Notes under the pieces: model-generated
What the model saw: the letters and a program-made list of their open reading frames with translations, nothing else
The model's database searches: none
Told to the model about the DNA's origin: nothing
NCBI GenBank assembly: GCA_963825305.1
Contig: CAWGTA010000012.1
Span: 62,001 to 126,000 of the forward strand
DNA from: PSRJ01 sp963825305
GTDB lineage: Bacteria; Acidobacteriota; Terriglobia; Bryobacterales; Bryobacteraceae
DNA length: 64,000 nt
Reading direction: 5' to 3'
Position numbers and translations under genes: made by a program
Shown here: piece by piece, positions 24,579 to 32,803 of the stretch
Numbering within the stretch: position 1 is the stretch's first letter
How the letters are laid out: the number at the start of each line of letters is the position of its first letter

Positions 24579-25823
24579 ATGAAGAACAATCGTTTCTCGT
24601 TTCCCAAAGCCAGCCGCCGGGATTTGTTGCGCGCCGGCATGTACGGCGTGAGCGTGACCGCAGGTTCCGCTTTGCGCATGGCTCTGTTTGGGCAGGCGGC
24701 CGCGGCGGTGGCGGCCGAATCCGGACCGCGTGGAAAAATCCTCGTGGTGCTGGAACTGTCGGGTGGCAACGACGGACTCAACACGCTGGTCCCCTACGGA
24801 GACGACGCCTACTACAAGCTCCGGCCGAATATCGGCATCCCCAAAACCGAGGTCCGCAAGATCGACGACCACTTCGGATTTAGCCGCGGCATGGCCGGGT
24901 TCGAGCGCCTCTATAAGAACGGCAAGCTGGCCATCGTCCACGGCTGCGGCTACGAGAATCCCTCGTTCTCGCACTTCACTTCGATGGCGTACTGGCATAC
25001 CGCCGCTCCCAATAGCGGCGAGCCGTATGGCTGGGTCGGCCGTCTCGCCGATGCCATGGCTCCCGAGGCGCCGCCCAACTTCATTGTCGATATCGACACC
25101 CGTCAATCGCTCGCCGTGCGCAGCCGCCGGCATGTGCCCGTGGTGTTCGACGATCCCCGGAAGTTTACGCAGGAGATCTTCTACGACGAGCGCGAGGCCC
25201 TGCAGCCAGTCGCTGACAACAAGCCTATCGATAATCCATCGCGGCGCTTCTTGCTGGATACCGCACGCAGCGCCAAGGACGCTTCGGCGCTGGTTCAGGA
25301 AGCATGGGCCAAATACCGTACACCGGTGGACTACGGAATCGTGGGCCTGGATCTGCCGAAGGTTGCCGCGCTGATCGACGCCGGCATGCCCACCCGCCTC
25401 TACTACACCGCCTATCGAAATAATGCGTTCGACACGCACGTCTTCCAGAACGATACGCACAAGCGCTTGCTGACGTACGCGGCCGATTCGGTTGCGGCCT
25501 TCCTGCAGGACCTGGAGCGGATCAAACGCGCGGACGATGTGGTGGTGATGATCTTCTCCGAATTCGGGCGGCGGGCCCCGGAGAACGTCAACCTGGGCAC
25601 CGATCACGGCGCCGCCAACCTGATGTTCGTGGCCGGCAAACCGGTGAAGGGCGGCCAGTACGGCGAAGTGCCCAGCCTGACCAAGCTCGACGCCGGCGAC
25701 AACCTGATCTACACCACGGATTTCCGCCGGGTCTACGCCACCATGATTGACCGCTGGCTAGGGTACAAAGACACGCAGCAACTGCTCAACGGCCAGTTCC
25801 AACCGTTCGACATGTTCACGTAA
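24579..25823 (+). CDS. DUF1501 domain protein, Tat-exported
   Basis: A 414-residue protein with a twin-arginine signal (ASRRDLLRAGMYGVSVTAG) and the DUF1501 pattern: ILVVLELSGGNDGLNTLVPYGDDAYY-type N-terminus (key residues GGNDGLN), YENPSFSHFTSMAYWHTA, VMIFSEFGRR and GTDHGAANLMFVAG. DUF1501 is related to the alkaline phosphatase/sulfatase superfamily, and the Asp and His residues of these motifs resemble its metal ligands. It is exported folded and likely works with DUF1800. Its last ~390 bases are duplicated at 27351-27671. Confidence 0.88.
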   Translation: MKNNRFSFPKASRRDLLRAGMYGVSVTAGSALRMALFGQAAAAVAAESGPRGKILVVLELSGGNDGLNTLVPYGDDAYYKLRPNIGIPKTEVRKIDDHFGFSRGMAGFERLYKNGKLAIVHGCGYENPSFSHFTSMAYWHTAAPNSGEPYGWVGRLADAMAPEAPPNFIVDIDTRQSLAVRSRRHVPVVFDDPRKFTQEIFYDEREALQPVADNKPIDNPSRRFLLDTARSAKDASALVQEAWAKYRTPVDYGIVGLDLPKVAALIDAGMPTRLYYTAYRNNAFDTHVFQNDTHKRLLTYAADSVAAFLQDLERIKRADDVVVMIFSEFGRRAPENVNLGTDHGAANLMFVAGKPVKGGQYGEVPSLTKLDAGDNLIYTTDFRRVYATMIDRWLGYKDTQQLLNGQFQPFDMFT

Positions 25824-25847
25824 CGCCGGCGATCCTTGTCGCCGGTG
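25824..25847. repeat. R2 half element, terminator-like
   Basis: A hairpin CCGGCGATCCTTGTCGCCGG directly after the DUF1501 stop, between convergent genes. It is duplicated at 27672-27695 as part of the segmental duplication. Confidence 0.65.
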
Positions 25848-25857
25848 CCGTGGCGCC

Positions 25858-26313
25858 CTAATAGTGCGCCCCCGTCCGCGGCACGTGCAGCGACATCAAC
25901 ACGATGGTTCCGTTGATCGAGCTGAACCAGTGCGGCGTGTTCTCCGGAACGATCACGAAATCCCCCTTGGCGACGTTCTGCGCCGTGCCGTTCTCAATTC
26001 CCGTCCCGGTTAGGTTCTCCGCGTTGGTTCGCTTCTCGTTCACCAGCTTGCCGCCGGTCATCAAAGTCGCGCTGCCGTCAATGACGTAGAACATCTCGGC
26101 TTCCTTTTCATGGACGGCCGCGGGACCTACGGCGCCACGATATTCCAAGCTGGCGTTGTACGGCGCCAGCGACAGTATCCGTTCGGTAACGATCGGCGCA
26201 TCGCCCTTGCGTTCGCTCTTAGCTTTAGCGATAAGCGCGGTGATCTCCGCGGACGAAGTGAAGGTCTTCATTGCCGGGGCGGCCGGCGCTTGGGCCACGG
26301 CGGCCGCGGCCAA
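25858..26313 (-). pseudogene. cupin-domain protein, copy 1, start codon and signal peptide lost
   Basis: The cupin core is intact: VGPAAVHEKEAEMFYVIDGSA holds the metal-type His/Glu residues, and FVIVPENTPHWFSS the second cupin motif. It is almost identical to the protein at 27706-28197. In that copy translation starts MRAIGICLALTLL, a signal peptide. Here the equivalent ATG is missing: the bases read CATACCGCA in place of CATGCGCGCA, and a TAG lies in frame just upstream. The only start left is TTG 26313, which would give a protein without its signal peptide. It is probably non-functional or wrongly located. Confidence 0.7.
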
Positions 26314-26413
26314 CAGTGTGAGTGCTAAGCAGATTCCGATTGCGGTATGGAGAGAATCCTATCACACGACCCGCGATCGAATTAGTTCGTTTGGACGGCG
26401 CTGCCTGCTACGA

Positions 26414-26468
26414 ACAGAAAAGTACTAACAGAAAAGGTACTAGCAGAAAAGGTACCAGCAGAAAGTTG
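26414..26468. repeat. 15-bp tandem repeat upstream of a PEP-CTERM gene
   Basis: Three and a half units of ACAGAAAAGGTACTA type, with GCAGAAAAGGTACCA as a variant, end at the -35 box of the next promoter. A related AAAAAGGTACCG word lies upstream of the other PEP-CTERM gene at about 6890. Confidence 0.75.
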
Positions 26469-26495
26469 ACTTCAAAGATCTTGCTTCGCTACACT
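26466..26495 (+). promoter_or_regulatory. sigma70-type promoter for the PEP-CTERM gene
   Basis: TTGACT (26466-26471), an 18-bp spacer and TACACT (26490-26495). The expected start near 26502 leaves a short leader containing AGGAGGA at 26513-26519. The tandem repeat abuts the -35 box, so a regulator could bind there. Confidence 0.5.
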
Positions 26496-26528
26496 GGCCC
26501 AGCGACTCGAACAGGAGGAAAAACACAA

Positions 26529-27266
26529 GTGCACTGCCTTTCGAGGCTCCTTATACTCGCCCTTACGGCACTCACCGTCTCCGCGTGGGCAGACGTTTTC
26601 AATATCAATGACTCGGAACGCGGCTACGTTTGCAGTTCCACCACCACCCTCTTCTGCCCGGCCGCCGGCAACAATGGAACGTCGGCCGGCAACAGCTACA
26701 TCGCTGGTGTTGTATCGAACAGCTCCGGCACCGATCTCGGCGAGTTCCGCAACTGGTTTGAATTTTCAATCCCCAGCCTCTCCGGCGGATCTCTGGTCTC
26801 GGCCAGCCTGAGCCTGGATGTCGGCGGGCACGGTGGTGGCAACCTGTCGTATGCCGTGTACGGATTAGGTGGTAAGCCTTCGATTTTCACCGCTGTGACC
26901 ACGAGCAACCCCTTCGGTTCGATCAATACAACCAACGGCTCCGCCGGGACCACCATCAGTATCCAGCTCAACGCGGCCGCTCTGGCGGCAATTGTCGCTG
27001 ACCAGGGCGGCAACATTTTCATCGGCGGAATAGATTCCGGAGAAACCGTTGCAGACCCAAATATAGTCAGCCCAAGTACGGATTTCGTCGGTGACTTTGG
27101 CAATACCCTCAGTCAGGGTCCTCCAGCCGGGCAAAGCTACAATGTTGTACTCGACCTGACGACAGCGCCTGCATCCGTTCCCGAACCTTCCAGCGCCCCA
27201 CTGTTCCTAACAGCGATATTCGCTGGAGGGCTGGTGACGTGGCGCCGGAAAATCCGCGCACATTGA
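26529..27266 (+). CDS. PEP-CTERM sorting domain protein
   Basis: A 245-residue secreted protein with a signal peptide (LLILALTALTVSAWA), a beta-rich body (VFNINDSERGYVCSSTTT; ISIQLNAAALAAIV) and a C-terminal PEP-CTERM signal: SVPEPSSAPLFLTAIFAGG, then WRRKIRAH. The body resembles secreted adhesin-like PEP-CTERM proteins without a named domain. GTG 26529 is chosen because AGGAGGA lies 9 nt upstream and the signal peptide then starts properly; the open frame upstream to 26322 is not needed. It sits between the two copies of the segmental duplication. Confidence 0.78.
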   Translation: MHCLSRLLILALTALTVSAWADVFNINDSERGYVCSSTTTLFCPAAGNNGTSAGNSYIAGVVSNSSGTDLGEFRNWFEFSIPSLSGGSLVSASLSLDVGGHGGGNLSYAVYGLGGKPSIFTAVTTSNPFGSINTTNGSAGTTISIQLNAAALAAIVADQGGNIFIGGIDSGETVADPNIVSPSTDFVGDFGNTLSQGPPAGQSYNVVLDLTTAPASVPEPSSAPLFLTAIFAGGLVTWRRKIRAH

Positions 27267-27350
27267 TGGGGCAGAATCGAGTCTGCCCCCATCACACTTT
27301 CTTTCTCTACAGTCCATTTGATCAACCGGCGTGACCGCTTGCGGAGAACT

Positions 27351-27671
27351 CATGTCTTCCAGAACGACACGCACAAGCGGTTGCTGACGTACGCGGCCGA
27401 TTCAGATGCGGCGTTCTTGCAAGACCCGGAGCGGATCAAGCGCGCCGATTATGTCGTGGTGATGATCTTCTCCGAATTCGGCCGGCGGGCCCCGGACAAC
27501 GTCAACCTGGGCACCGATCACGGCGCCGCCAACCTGATGTTCGTGGCCGGCAAACCGGTGAAGGGCGGCCAGTATGGGGAAGTGCCCAGCCTGATTGACC
27601 GCTGGCTAGGGTACAAAGACACGCAGCAACTGCTCAACGGCCAGTTCCAACCGTTCGACATGTTCACGTAA
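27351..27671 (+). pseudogene. DUF1501 C-terminal fragment (duplicated)
   Basis: This repeats the last part of the DUF1501 gene (from 25437), including VMIFSEFGRRAPDNVN, GTDHGAANLMFVAG and the same C-terminus QLLNGQFQPFDMFT. The bases corresponding to 22 codons between PSL and IDRWLG are deleted in frame. There is no signal peptide, N-terminal domain or ribosome-binding site. It is a remnant made by duplication, not a gene. Confidence 0.85.
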
Positions 27672-27695
27672 CGCCGGCGATCCTTGTCGCCGGTG
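27672..27695. repeat. R2 half element (duplicated)
   Basis: The same hairpin as 25824-25847, carried along by the duplication. Confidence 0.65.
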
Positions 27696-27705
27696 CCGTG
27701 GCGCC

Positions 27706-28197
27706 CTAATAGTGCGCCCCCGTCCGCGGCACGTGCAGCGACATCAGCACGATGGTTCCATTGATCGAGCTGAACCAATGCGGCGTATTCTCCGGAACGA
27801 TCACGAAATCCCCCTTGGCAACGTTCTGCGGCGTGCCGTTCTCAATTCCCGTCCCGGTTAGGTTCTCCGCGTTGGTTCGCTTCTCGTTCACCAGTTTGCC
27901 GCCGGTCATCAGGGTCGCGCTGCCGTCAATGACGTAGAACATCTCGGCTTCCTTTTCATGGACGGCCGCGGGACCTACGGCGCCACGATATTCCAAACTG
28001 GCGTTGTACGGTGCCAGCGACAGTATCCGCTCGGTAACGATCGGCGCATCGCCCTTGCGTTCGCTCTTAGCTTTAGCGATAAGCGCGGTGATCTCCGCGG
28101 ACGAAGTGAAGGTCTTCATTGCCGGGGCGGCCGGCGCTTGGGCCACGGCGACCGCGGCCAACAGTGTGAGTGCTAAGCAGATTCCGATTGCGCGCAT
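27706..28197 (-). CDS. secreted cupin-domain protein, copy 2 (intact)
   Basis: A 163-residue protein with a signal peptide (MRAIGICLALTLLAAVAVAQ) and one cupin domain: VHEKEAEMFYVIDG as motif 1 and VPENTPHWFSSING as motif 2. Cupins of this length bind one metal ion or a small ligand; the ligand is unknown. A near-identical copy at 25858-26313 has lost its start. The stop lies 10 nt beyond an R2 hairpin shared with the convergent DUF1501 fragment. Confidence 0.78.
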   Translation of the reverse strand: MRAIGICLALTLLAAVAVAQAPAAPAMKTFTSSAEITALIAKAKSERKGDAPIVTERILSLAPYNASLEYRGAVGPAAVHEKEAEMFYVIDGSATLMTGGKLVNEKRTNAENLTGTGIENGTPQNVAKGDFVIVPENTPHWFSSINGTIVLMSLHVPRTGAHY

Positions 28198-28425
28198 GCA
28201 GTGAATCCTATCACACGACTCGCGAATGGCGCATCACGCGCCACCTGTACATGGAAGTAGCTGAAAACAGGACAGCGATCGAGGTACGTGGCTGATCATG
28301 CGCATCACAGAAAGTTTCCAAGTTTCCGCAGTCGTATTGACAACTTCGAACATGGAATGCCCGATAACCTACCAGAAGCGTCGTAAGCAACACTTCGAAA
28401 TCATCGCGAATAGGAGAAATCTTCC

Positions 28426-28965
28426 ATGATGAATATTCATACGGCCACGGCCTTGTCCTCAATGCCGATTGATTCTTCAGGCGCGGCCAGCGTGGCGCAG
28501 GCCCCGAACGCAGCCGGGGCCCTTTATCCCGCGGGCCTGCTCGCCAAGGCAGGCGACGTGATTTCGGCGCGGCAGCAACTCGATGTGCCACCGCTGGTCG
28601 GGCTTAGCAGCGCAGACAAAACCGCCATTGTGAATCAACTGGACGCTGCCGACAAACTGGCCGGGCTGTCTTTCCTGTGCCTGAGGGAAGGCGATCTTCA
28701 AGCGGCACAACAGTACATGCAGCAGGCGACAGACATACGGAAGTCGGTGGAACCCCAACTGACAGGACCGCAGCAGCAGTCGCTTGAAAACATCATGAGC
28801 TTGCAACAAGACGCTTACAACAATATCGAGAACGCCAACGGCAACTGGATCACCGGTATCTTCGGACAATTCAAAGCGGCGCTTGACCTGTCGCAGGCCA
28901 GTCAAGATTCGACGTCTCTCCGCAATTCGATATTGTCCGAAGGGCAAGTGGAAGCGCTTCAATAA
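28426..28965 (+). CDS. helical protein of unknown function
   Basis: A 179-residue protein with AGGAGA 8 nt before ATG 28426. After a low-complexity Ala/Ser-rich start it is helical, with a TPR-like stretch LREGDLQAAQQYMQQATDIRKSV. No signal peptide or membrane segment is clear. No family is recognised. The 28226-28425 gap upstream holds no recognised element. Confidence 0.5.
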   Translation: MMNIHTATALSSMPIDSSGAASVAQAPNAAGALYPAGLLAKAGDVISARQQLDVPPLVGLSSADKTAIVNQLDAADKLAGLSFLCLREGDLQAAQQYMQQATDIRKSVEPQLTGPQQQSLENIMSLQQDAYNNIENANGNWITGIFGQFKAALDLSQASQDSTSLRNSILSEGQVEALQ

Positions 28966-28975
28966 ATCTTCTCAG

Positions 28976-29060
28976 TGCCGCCGGCTAGTTCCACCGCACG
29001 CGCCAGGGCCGGGTCGCGCCCCGCCATGAAGTCGGCGCGGCCGCCCTGGCGCCTCCGAAC
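28976..29060 (-). pseudogene. remnant of an S41 peptidase C-terminus
   Basis: On the minus strand this reads AGRDPALARAVELAGG, the same as the C-terminus of the S41 peptidase at 31383-32711. The DNA matches 31439-31494 with few changes. Nothing else of the peptidase is present. Confidence 0.5.
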
Positions 29061-29099
29061 GTCCTGCGCCGCTTCGCTCACGGTAGCCGGGCCGGGAGC

Positions 29100-31198
29100 C
29101 TACTGGAAGGCTTGGACCGTCACCTTGATCGCTACCCCGGCCACATTCGGCGGATCGCTGGCATGAACCGTCGTGCTGCCTACAGCTACGCCCGTCACCG
29201 GCACGTTGATGCTGGTCGCGTTCGGCGGGAAGGTAATGGTGCCCGGCACGGTGGCCACCTTAGCGTTGTCGGAAACCAGTTGGATCGTCAATCCATTGCT
29301 CGGGGCAGGTCCGGACAGTGTCAAAACGGCGATTGCCGGAGGTCCGGTAACCGTGATGCAGCAACGAACGAATGCAAGGCTTGCATTAACGCGCACGGAT
29401 TGGCTTGTTTCCAGGTAGCCCGTTGCCTTCGCCGTTATTTGTACACCCCCCACATTCAGACCCGTTACAGAAGGTTGAATCTTCGAGTTGGTTTTCCAGC
29501 GGGAATGAACACACTGGGCGTTACAGTAACGGTAGCGGGATCGCTGCTCGTCAATGTTACAGTTACGCCACCGGCTGGAGCAGGCGTCGATATACTCACC
29601 GGCAGTGAAATCGTTTGGCCAAGCCCCACCACGGTGTTGGCCCAGAGCGAGAGCGATGGGACGGCAATTACGGTGGTCGCTTCAGCAACGGGTCTCGAGC
29701 TCTCTATGTTCCCAGCTCGGTCAATTGCCATACTGTAGAAGCCATATTTATGGCCATTGCTGCCGGTAAAGGTGGCTTGAGTTGCCGTCGTATTCGTCAG
29801 CCAGCTAGTGAACGGCGCACCATTGTCGGAAACGTAAATAGTGAAGCCCTGTATTCCTGATAAGGAGTCCGCTCCCGCCCACGATACCGGAAAGCTAAAA
29901 GCGTTCTGGGTCCCAGCCAAGGCGTTGACATGGCTTACGGGTTTGGTTTTATCAATCAGAACCGTCAGGTTCTTGGGAGCTTCCGAAATCCCTAGATTAT
30001 CCGTGGCAAAGTAAGTCAGGGTGGTTGTGCCTTCGGCCGAAATCGTTACCGTTGTAGTGTTTCCGGCAGCCGATTGCGTGCCCTTACTCTGTGCGCCACT
30101 AAGTGCGAACTGAATTTGCTTGATCGCCGATCCGCCTGAGTTGTTCGTGGCGTTTAGAGTGACGGCGATGTTCGTGTTGTTCCAACCGTTGGCGTTTGGT
30201 CCCGGAGAGGGAAAGGCCAGTGTGGTTGGCGATTTCGAAACACAGTTCAGACAGGTCAGTATCAACCCATGCGAGACGTTGTTCGGATCCAGGTATGTGC
30301 CGGCGATTTGTTCGTTATCGTTAATCCCCACAAGCGACTGACTCGGAGGGTGTGACTGTGAGACTCCTGGCGGATAGTCTATCGTCGTGAAGACGCCATT
30401 GCGGTACAGAAAACCGTGAACTTCCTGTTCTGGAAATGCTCCCTGGCCATAATAAACACCGATGATTTCACCAAGATTGTTGATTCCCGACACTTGGGTT
30501 TCCGCGGCTCCCGGATAGGTGATGGGCTCGAACGTGTTACCGGTTTTCAGGAATCCTTGGCTATGGGTACCCGACGCGTCAGTATAGTAAAAGTTCCCTA
30601 CGATCTGACCACTGTTGTTGATCCCGCTCGGGTACGTAGAACTGGCGCCAGGGTAATTAAAGGAAGTCAGCATGCTCCGTCCAGGAGAAAACCACGCGGG
30701 CCCCCTCCGGTGGCGGGCCAGCAATGGCCTACAATCTGATCGAGGTCATTAATTGCCATTGCTTCAATCTCTTAAGTTGCCTGGCGTCGTCAACAACGTG
30801 AAGGTATTGCCGGTGATCAAAAATGAATCAGACGACTTGCCTCCCCATTGGTGTACATGATTCCCGAAGGTACCCACGATTTGACCCTTGTTGTTAATGC
30901 CATTAGCAATAGAGTCCCCTGGATCGTGCGGGTCATCGATTGCCACAAAGGTATTGTCCGTTTTTAGAAAAGAAAAGACACGGCCCCACGTCTGCGTTGC
31001 ACGAATATAGTAGTAGTAAATGCCGATAACCTGGCCGGCATCATTCAGCCCGTTGACCGTCGTCCAGGTGACGTCACCCGGGCTAGGTGCATCGAATACT
31101 GTATAACTGTAGGTGCCCTGGGCAATGGCATTGGTGGGAACAAACAAGAGGGCTGCAATTCCAGCCAACAAAACCGAAACATTCTTCGGCGTACGCAT
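29100..31198 (-). pseudogene. HAF-repeat extracellular protein with Ig-like domains, broken by about three frameshifts
   Basis: Read from ATG 31198: signal peptide (VLLAGIAALLFVPTNAIA), then HAF-type repeats such as VNGLNDAGQVIGIYY, GINNKGQIVGTF, GINNSGQIVGNFYY and VGINDNEQIAGTY, then Ig-like segments (ITVTGPPAIAVLTLSG; LTSSDPATVTVTPSVFIPAG). Frames change at about 30763-30780, 30675-30690 and 29476-29490; across each, the other frame continues the same domain. A repaired protein would be near 700 residues and secreted, perhaps a surface adhesin. Three breaks in one gene favour real decay, but consensus errors remain possible. Confidence 0.65.
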
Positions 31199-31340
31199 CG
31201 TTTCGCCTCAACTATACGGTCTCAGGTATAACATTGAGCGATACGGGCGTCAACGATAAAAGGCTTCTATTGTCTGCAAAAACTACCGCGGAATCAAGCC
31301 AAAGGTTCCGGTACGAATGGAACGGAAAGGCTCTGCAAGC

Positions 31341-31372
31341 CCCGTCACCGAGCCCCAACCAAAGGGAGCGGT
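31341..31372. repeat. R4 half element
   Basis: A degenerate right half of family R4, ending CCAAAGGGAGCGGT, just before the S41 peptidase stop. Full copies lie at 43704-43768 and 52976-53034. Confidence 0.5.
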
Positions 31373-31382
31373 CTCCACCCTC

Positions 31383-32711
31383 TCAGTTCGGTTGCCACTC
31401 CACCGGGAAAAGCTTGCCCGCTTCCACGGCATCGATCCTGCCGCCGGCTAGTTCCACCGCCCGGGCCAGGGCCGGGTCGCGACCCGCCGCCAGATCCGCG
31501 GCCGTCGGCAGAATCGTTTCGTCGGGAGTTACTCCCGTATGTTCCAGACTCTTGCCGTCCGCCATCAGCAAGTCTGCCTCGGTGATGGACGCTCCGTAGA
31601 AGATCTTAGTGTTGGTGCCCTGCGAGAACGGGTAGTGCAGCGATTCCATCACGCTGCCTGAACTGTGGTCCCCCAGCACCGTTCCGCGGTGTTCCAGTTG
31701 GACGACGCGCGCGAATAGCTCCGCCGCGGATGCTGACCGGCTGTCCACCAGCACGATCAGTTTTCCCGTGAACACCGACGGGCGCCGCGTCTTGGCCACC
31801 ATCGGTTTCATATCGGCTTTCCGGCCCTTTCGCGTCGCAATCGTGACATCGTGATCCATCACGCTGCCCACCATGTATTGCAGCGTCTTGACCAAACCGC
31901 CTGGATTGCCACGAAGATCCAGCACCAAAGCCGGATGGCGGCGGGCCTGCTTGAATATGTGATCCACTCCGTCGTCATTCAGGTCAAACTCCGGCATCTT
32001 CCAGATCATCGGTCCCTCATCCATCTCCCGATACCGGTGCCGGTTCACGCGCTCGTCGTTCTCTTCTTCGCGGATCATTTGATAGTAGTCTTCATCGCTC
32101 GTCAGATCGAGAACTCGCTTCAGTTGCTTTACTCTGAGCTTCACTTCCACTTTGCGCTCGGAGCCGTCCGGGCGCCGGATGGTGAATTGCTGAACCGAAG
32201 CCGCAAATAGCCGGTTGATGGAATAATCGAGCTTCCAAAGAGTCGCCCGGCTGGGAGCGAACCCCTGCCACGAGATTACCTGGTCGCCCGGCGAAATCTT
32301 CTCCTGGGCATCCGTTCCGGGCCGCACGGCAGTAATGAAACAACCGTCTCCCACCATTTGGAGAACGTATCCCAATTCGAAGTGTATGGGACGGCTCGGC
32401 GGCGAGAAGAACGTGTGCGAGTCATTCAACGCATCCAGCGCCTGGGCAATCGCCCCGTACCCCTGCCCGAGGTTCGTGGCGTTTTGCACGGTCTCTTCGG
32501 CAGCCTTGAAGCGCGCCTCCATGTCGATGCCGTGATAACTCGGGTCATAGTAGTGCTTGCGCATCGCCTCAGCCACGTCGCGCACCATCTGGCGCACACG
32601 TTCCCGTAAGCCTTTGTCGTAGGTCTCTTGAGCGGGGATGGTTGGAAGCGTGAGCGCGGCGCAGAGAATCGCAGCGAGTATGGCGACGGCCGGGCGTTTT
32701 GGCGGAACCAT
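31383..32711 (-). CDS. S41 family peptidase (C-terminal processing/tricorn-like)
   Basis: A 442-residue secreted protein (signal peptide ending TIPAQ). It has an N-terminal helical bundle with YYDPSYHG and ALNDSHTFF, a PDZ-like segment GYVLQMVGDGCFITAVRPGTDA, a LVLDLRGNPGG strand and the SRSASAAELFARVV motif (326-335) with the likely nucleophile. The lysine found about 25 residues later in CtpA-type enzymes is replaced: the segment reads GDHSSGSVMES. This fits the branch of S41 that lacks the Ser-Lys dyad. It would process proteins or peptides in the periplasm. An R2 element lies just upstream of the start. Confidence 0.82.
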   Translation of the reverse strand: MVPPKRPAVAILAAILCAALTLPTIPAQETYDKGLRERVRQMVRDVAEAMRKHYYDPSYHGIDMEARFKAAEETVQNATNLGQGYGAIAQALDALNDSHTFFSPPSRPIHFELGYVLQMVGDGCFITAVRPGTDAQEKISPGDQVISWQGFAPSRATLWKLDYSINRLFAASVQQFTIRRPDGSERKVEVKLRVKQLKRVLDLTSDEDYYQMIREEENDERVNRHRYREMDEGPMIWKMPEFDLNDDGVDHIFKQARRHPALVLDLRGNPGGLVKTLQYMVGSVMDHDVTIATRKGRKADMKPMVAKTRRPSVFTGKLIVLVDSRSASAAELFARVVQLEHRGTVLGDHSSGSVMESLHYPFSQGTNTKIFYGASITEADLLMADGKSLEHTGVTPDETILPTAADLAAGRDPALARAVELAGGRIDAVEAGKLFPVEWQPN

Positions 32712-32739
32712 GTTCTATTGTTACGCCAAAATCTTAGTT

Positions 32740-32792
32740 ACCGGCGGCAAGGACCGCCGGCGTTACGTAGCGCTGGCGATCCTTGTCGCCGG
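32740..32792. repeat. R2 paired element, variant
   Basis: Halves ACCGGCGGCAAGGACCGCCGG and GGCGATCCTTGTCGCCGG around CGTTACGTAGCGC. It is the only element between the divergently placed ends at 32712-32803. Confidence 0.7.
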
Positions 32793-32803
32793 CTCTCTCG
32801 ACC

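Larger units (their letters stand above)
25437..26376. repeat. segmental duplication, copy 1
   Basis: This segment covers the 3' end of the DUF1501 gene, an R2 half element and a minus-strand cupin gene. It is repeated in the same orientation at 27351-28225 with few substitutions. The second copy lacks 66 bp inside the DUF1501 part. The copies are separated by a PEP-CTERM gene. Confidence 0.9.
27351..28225. repeat. segmental duplication, copy 2
   Basis: Direct repeat of 25437-26376 with a 66-bp in-frame deletion in the DUF1501 part. Identity ends near TCACACGACTCGCGA at 28225. The first unique base upstream is at about 27350. The near identity of the cupin genes points to a recent event. Confidence 0.9.

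Noticed and set aside
26322..26528. Upstream extension of the PEP-CTERM protein with SRKGTSRKGT repeats
   Set aside because: This is the tandem repeat and promoter region read as protein; the signal peptide and Shine-Dalgarno support GTG 26529.
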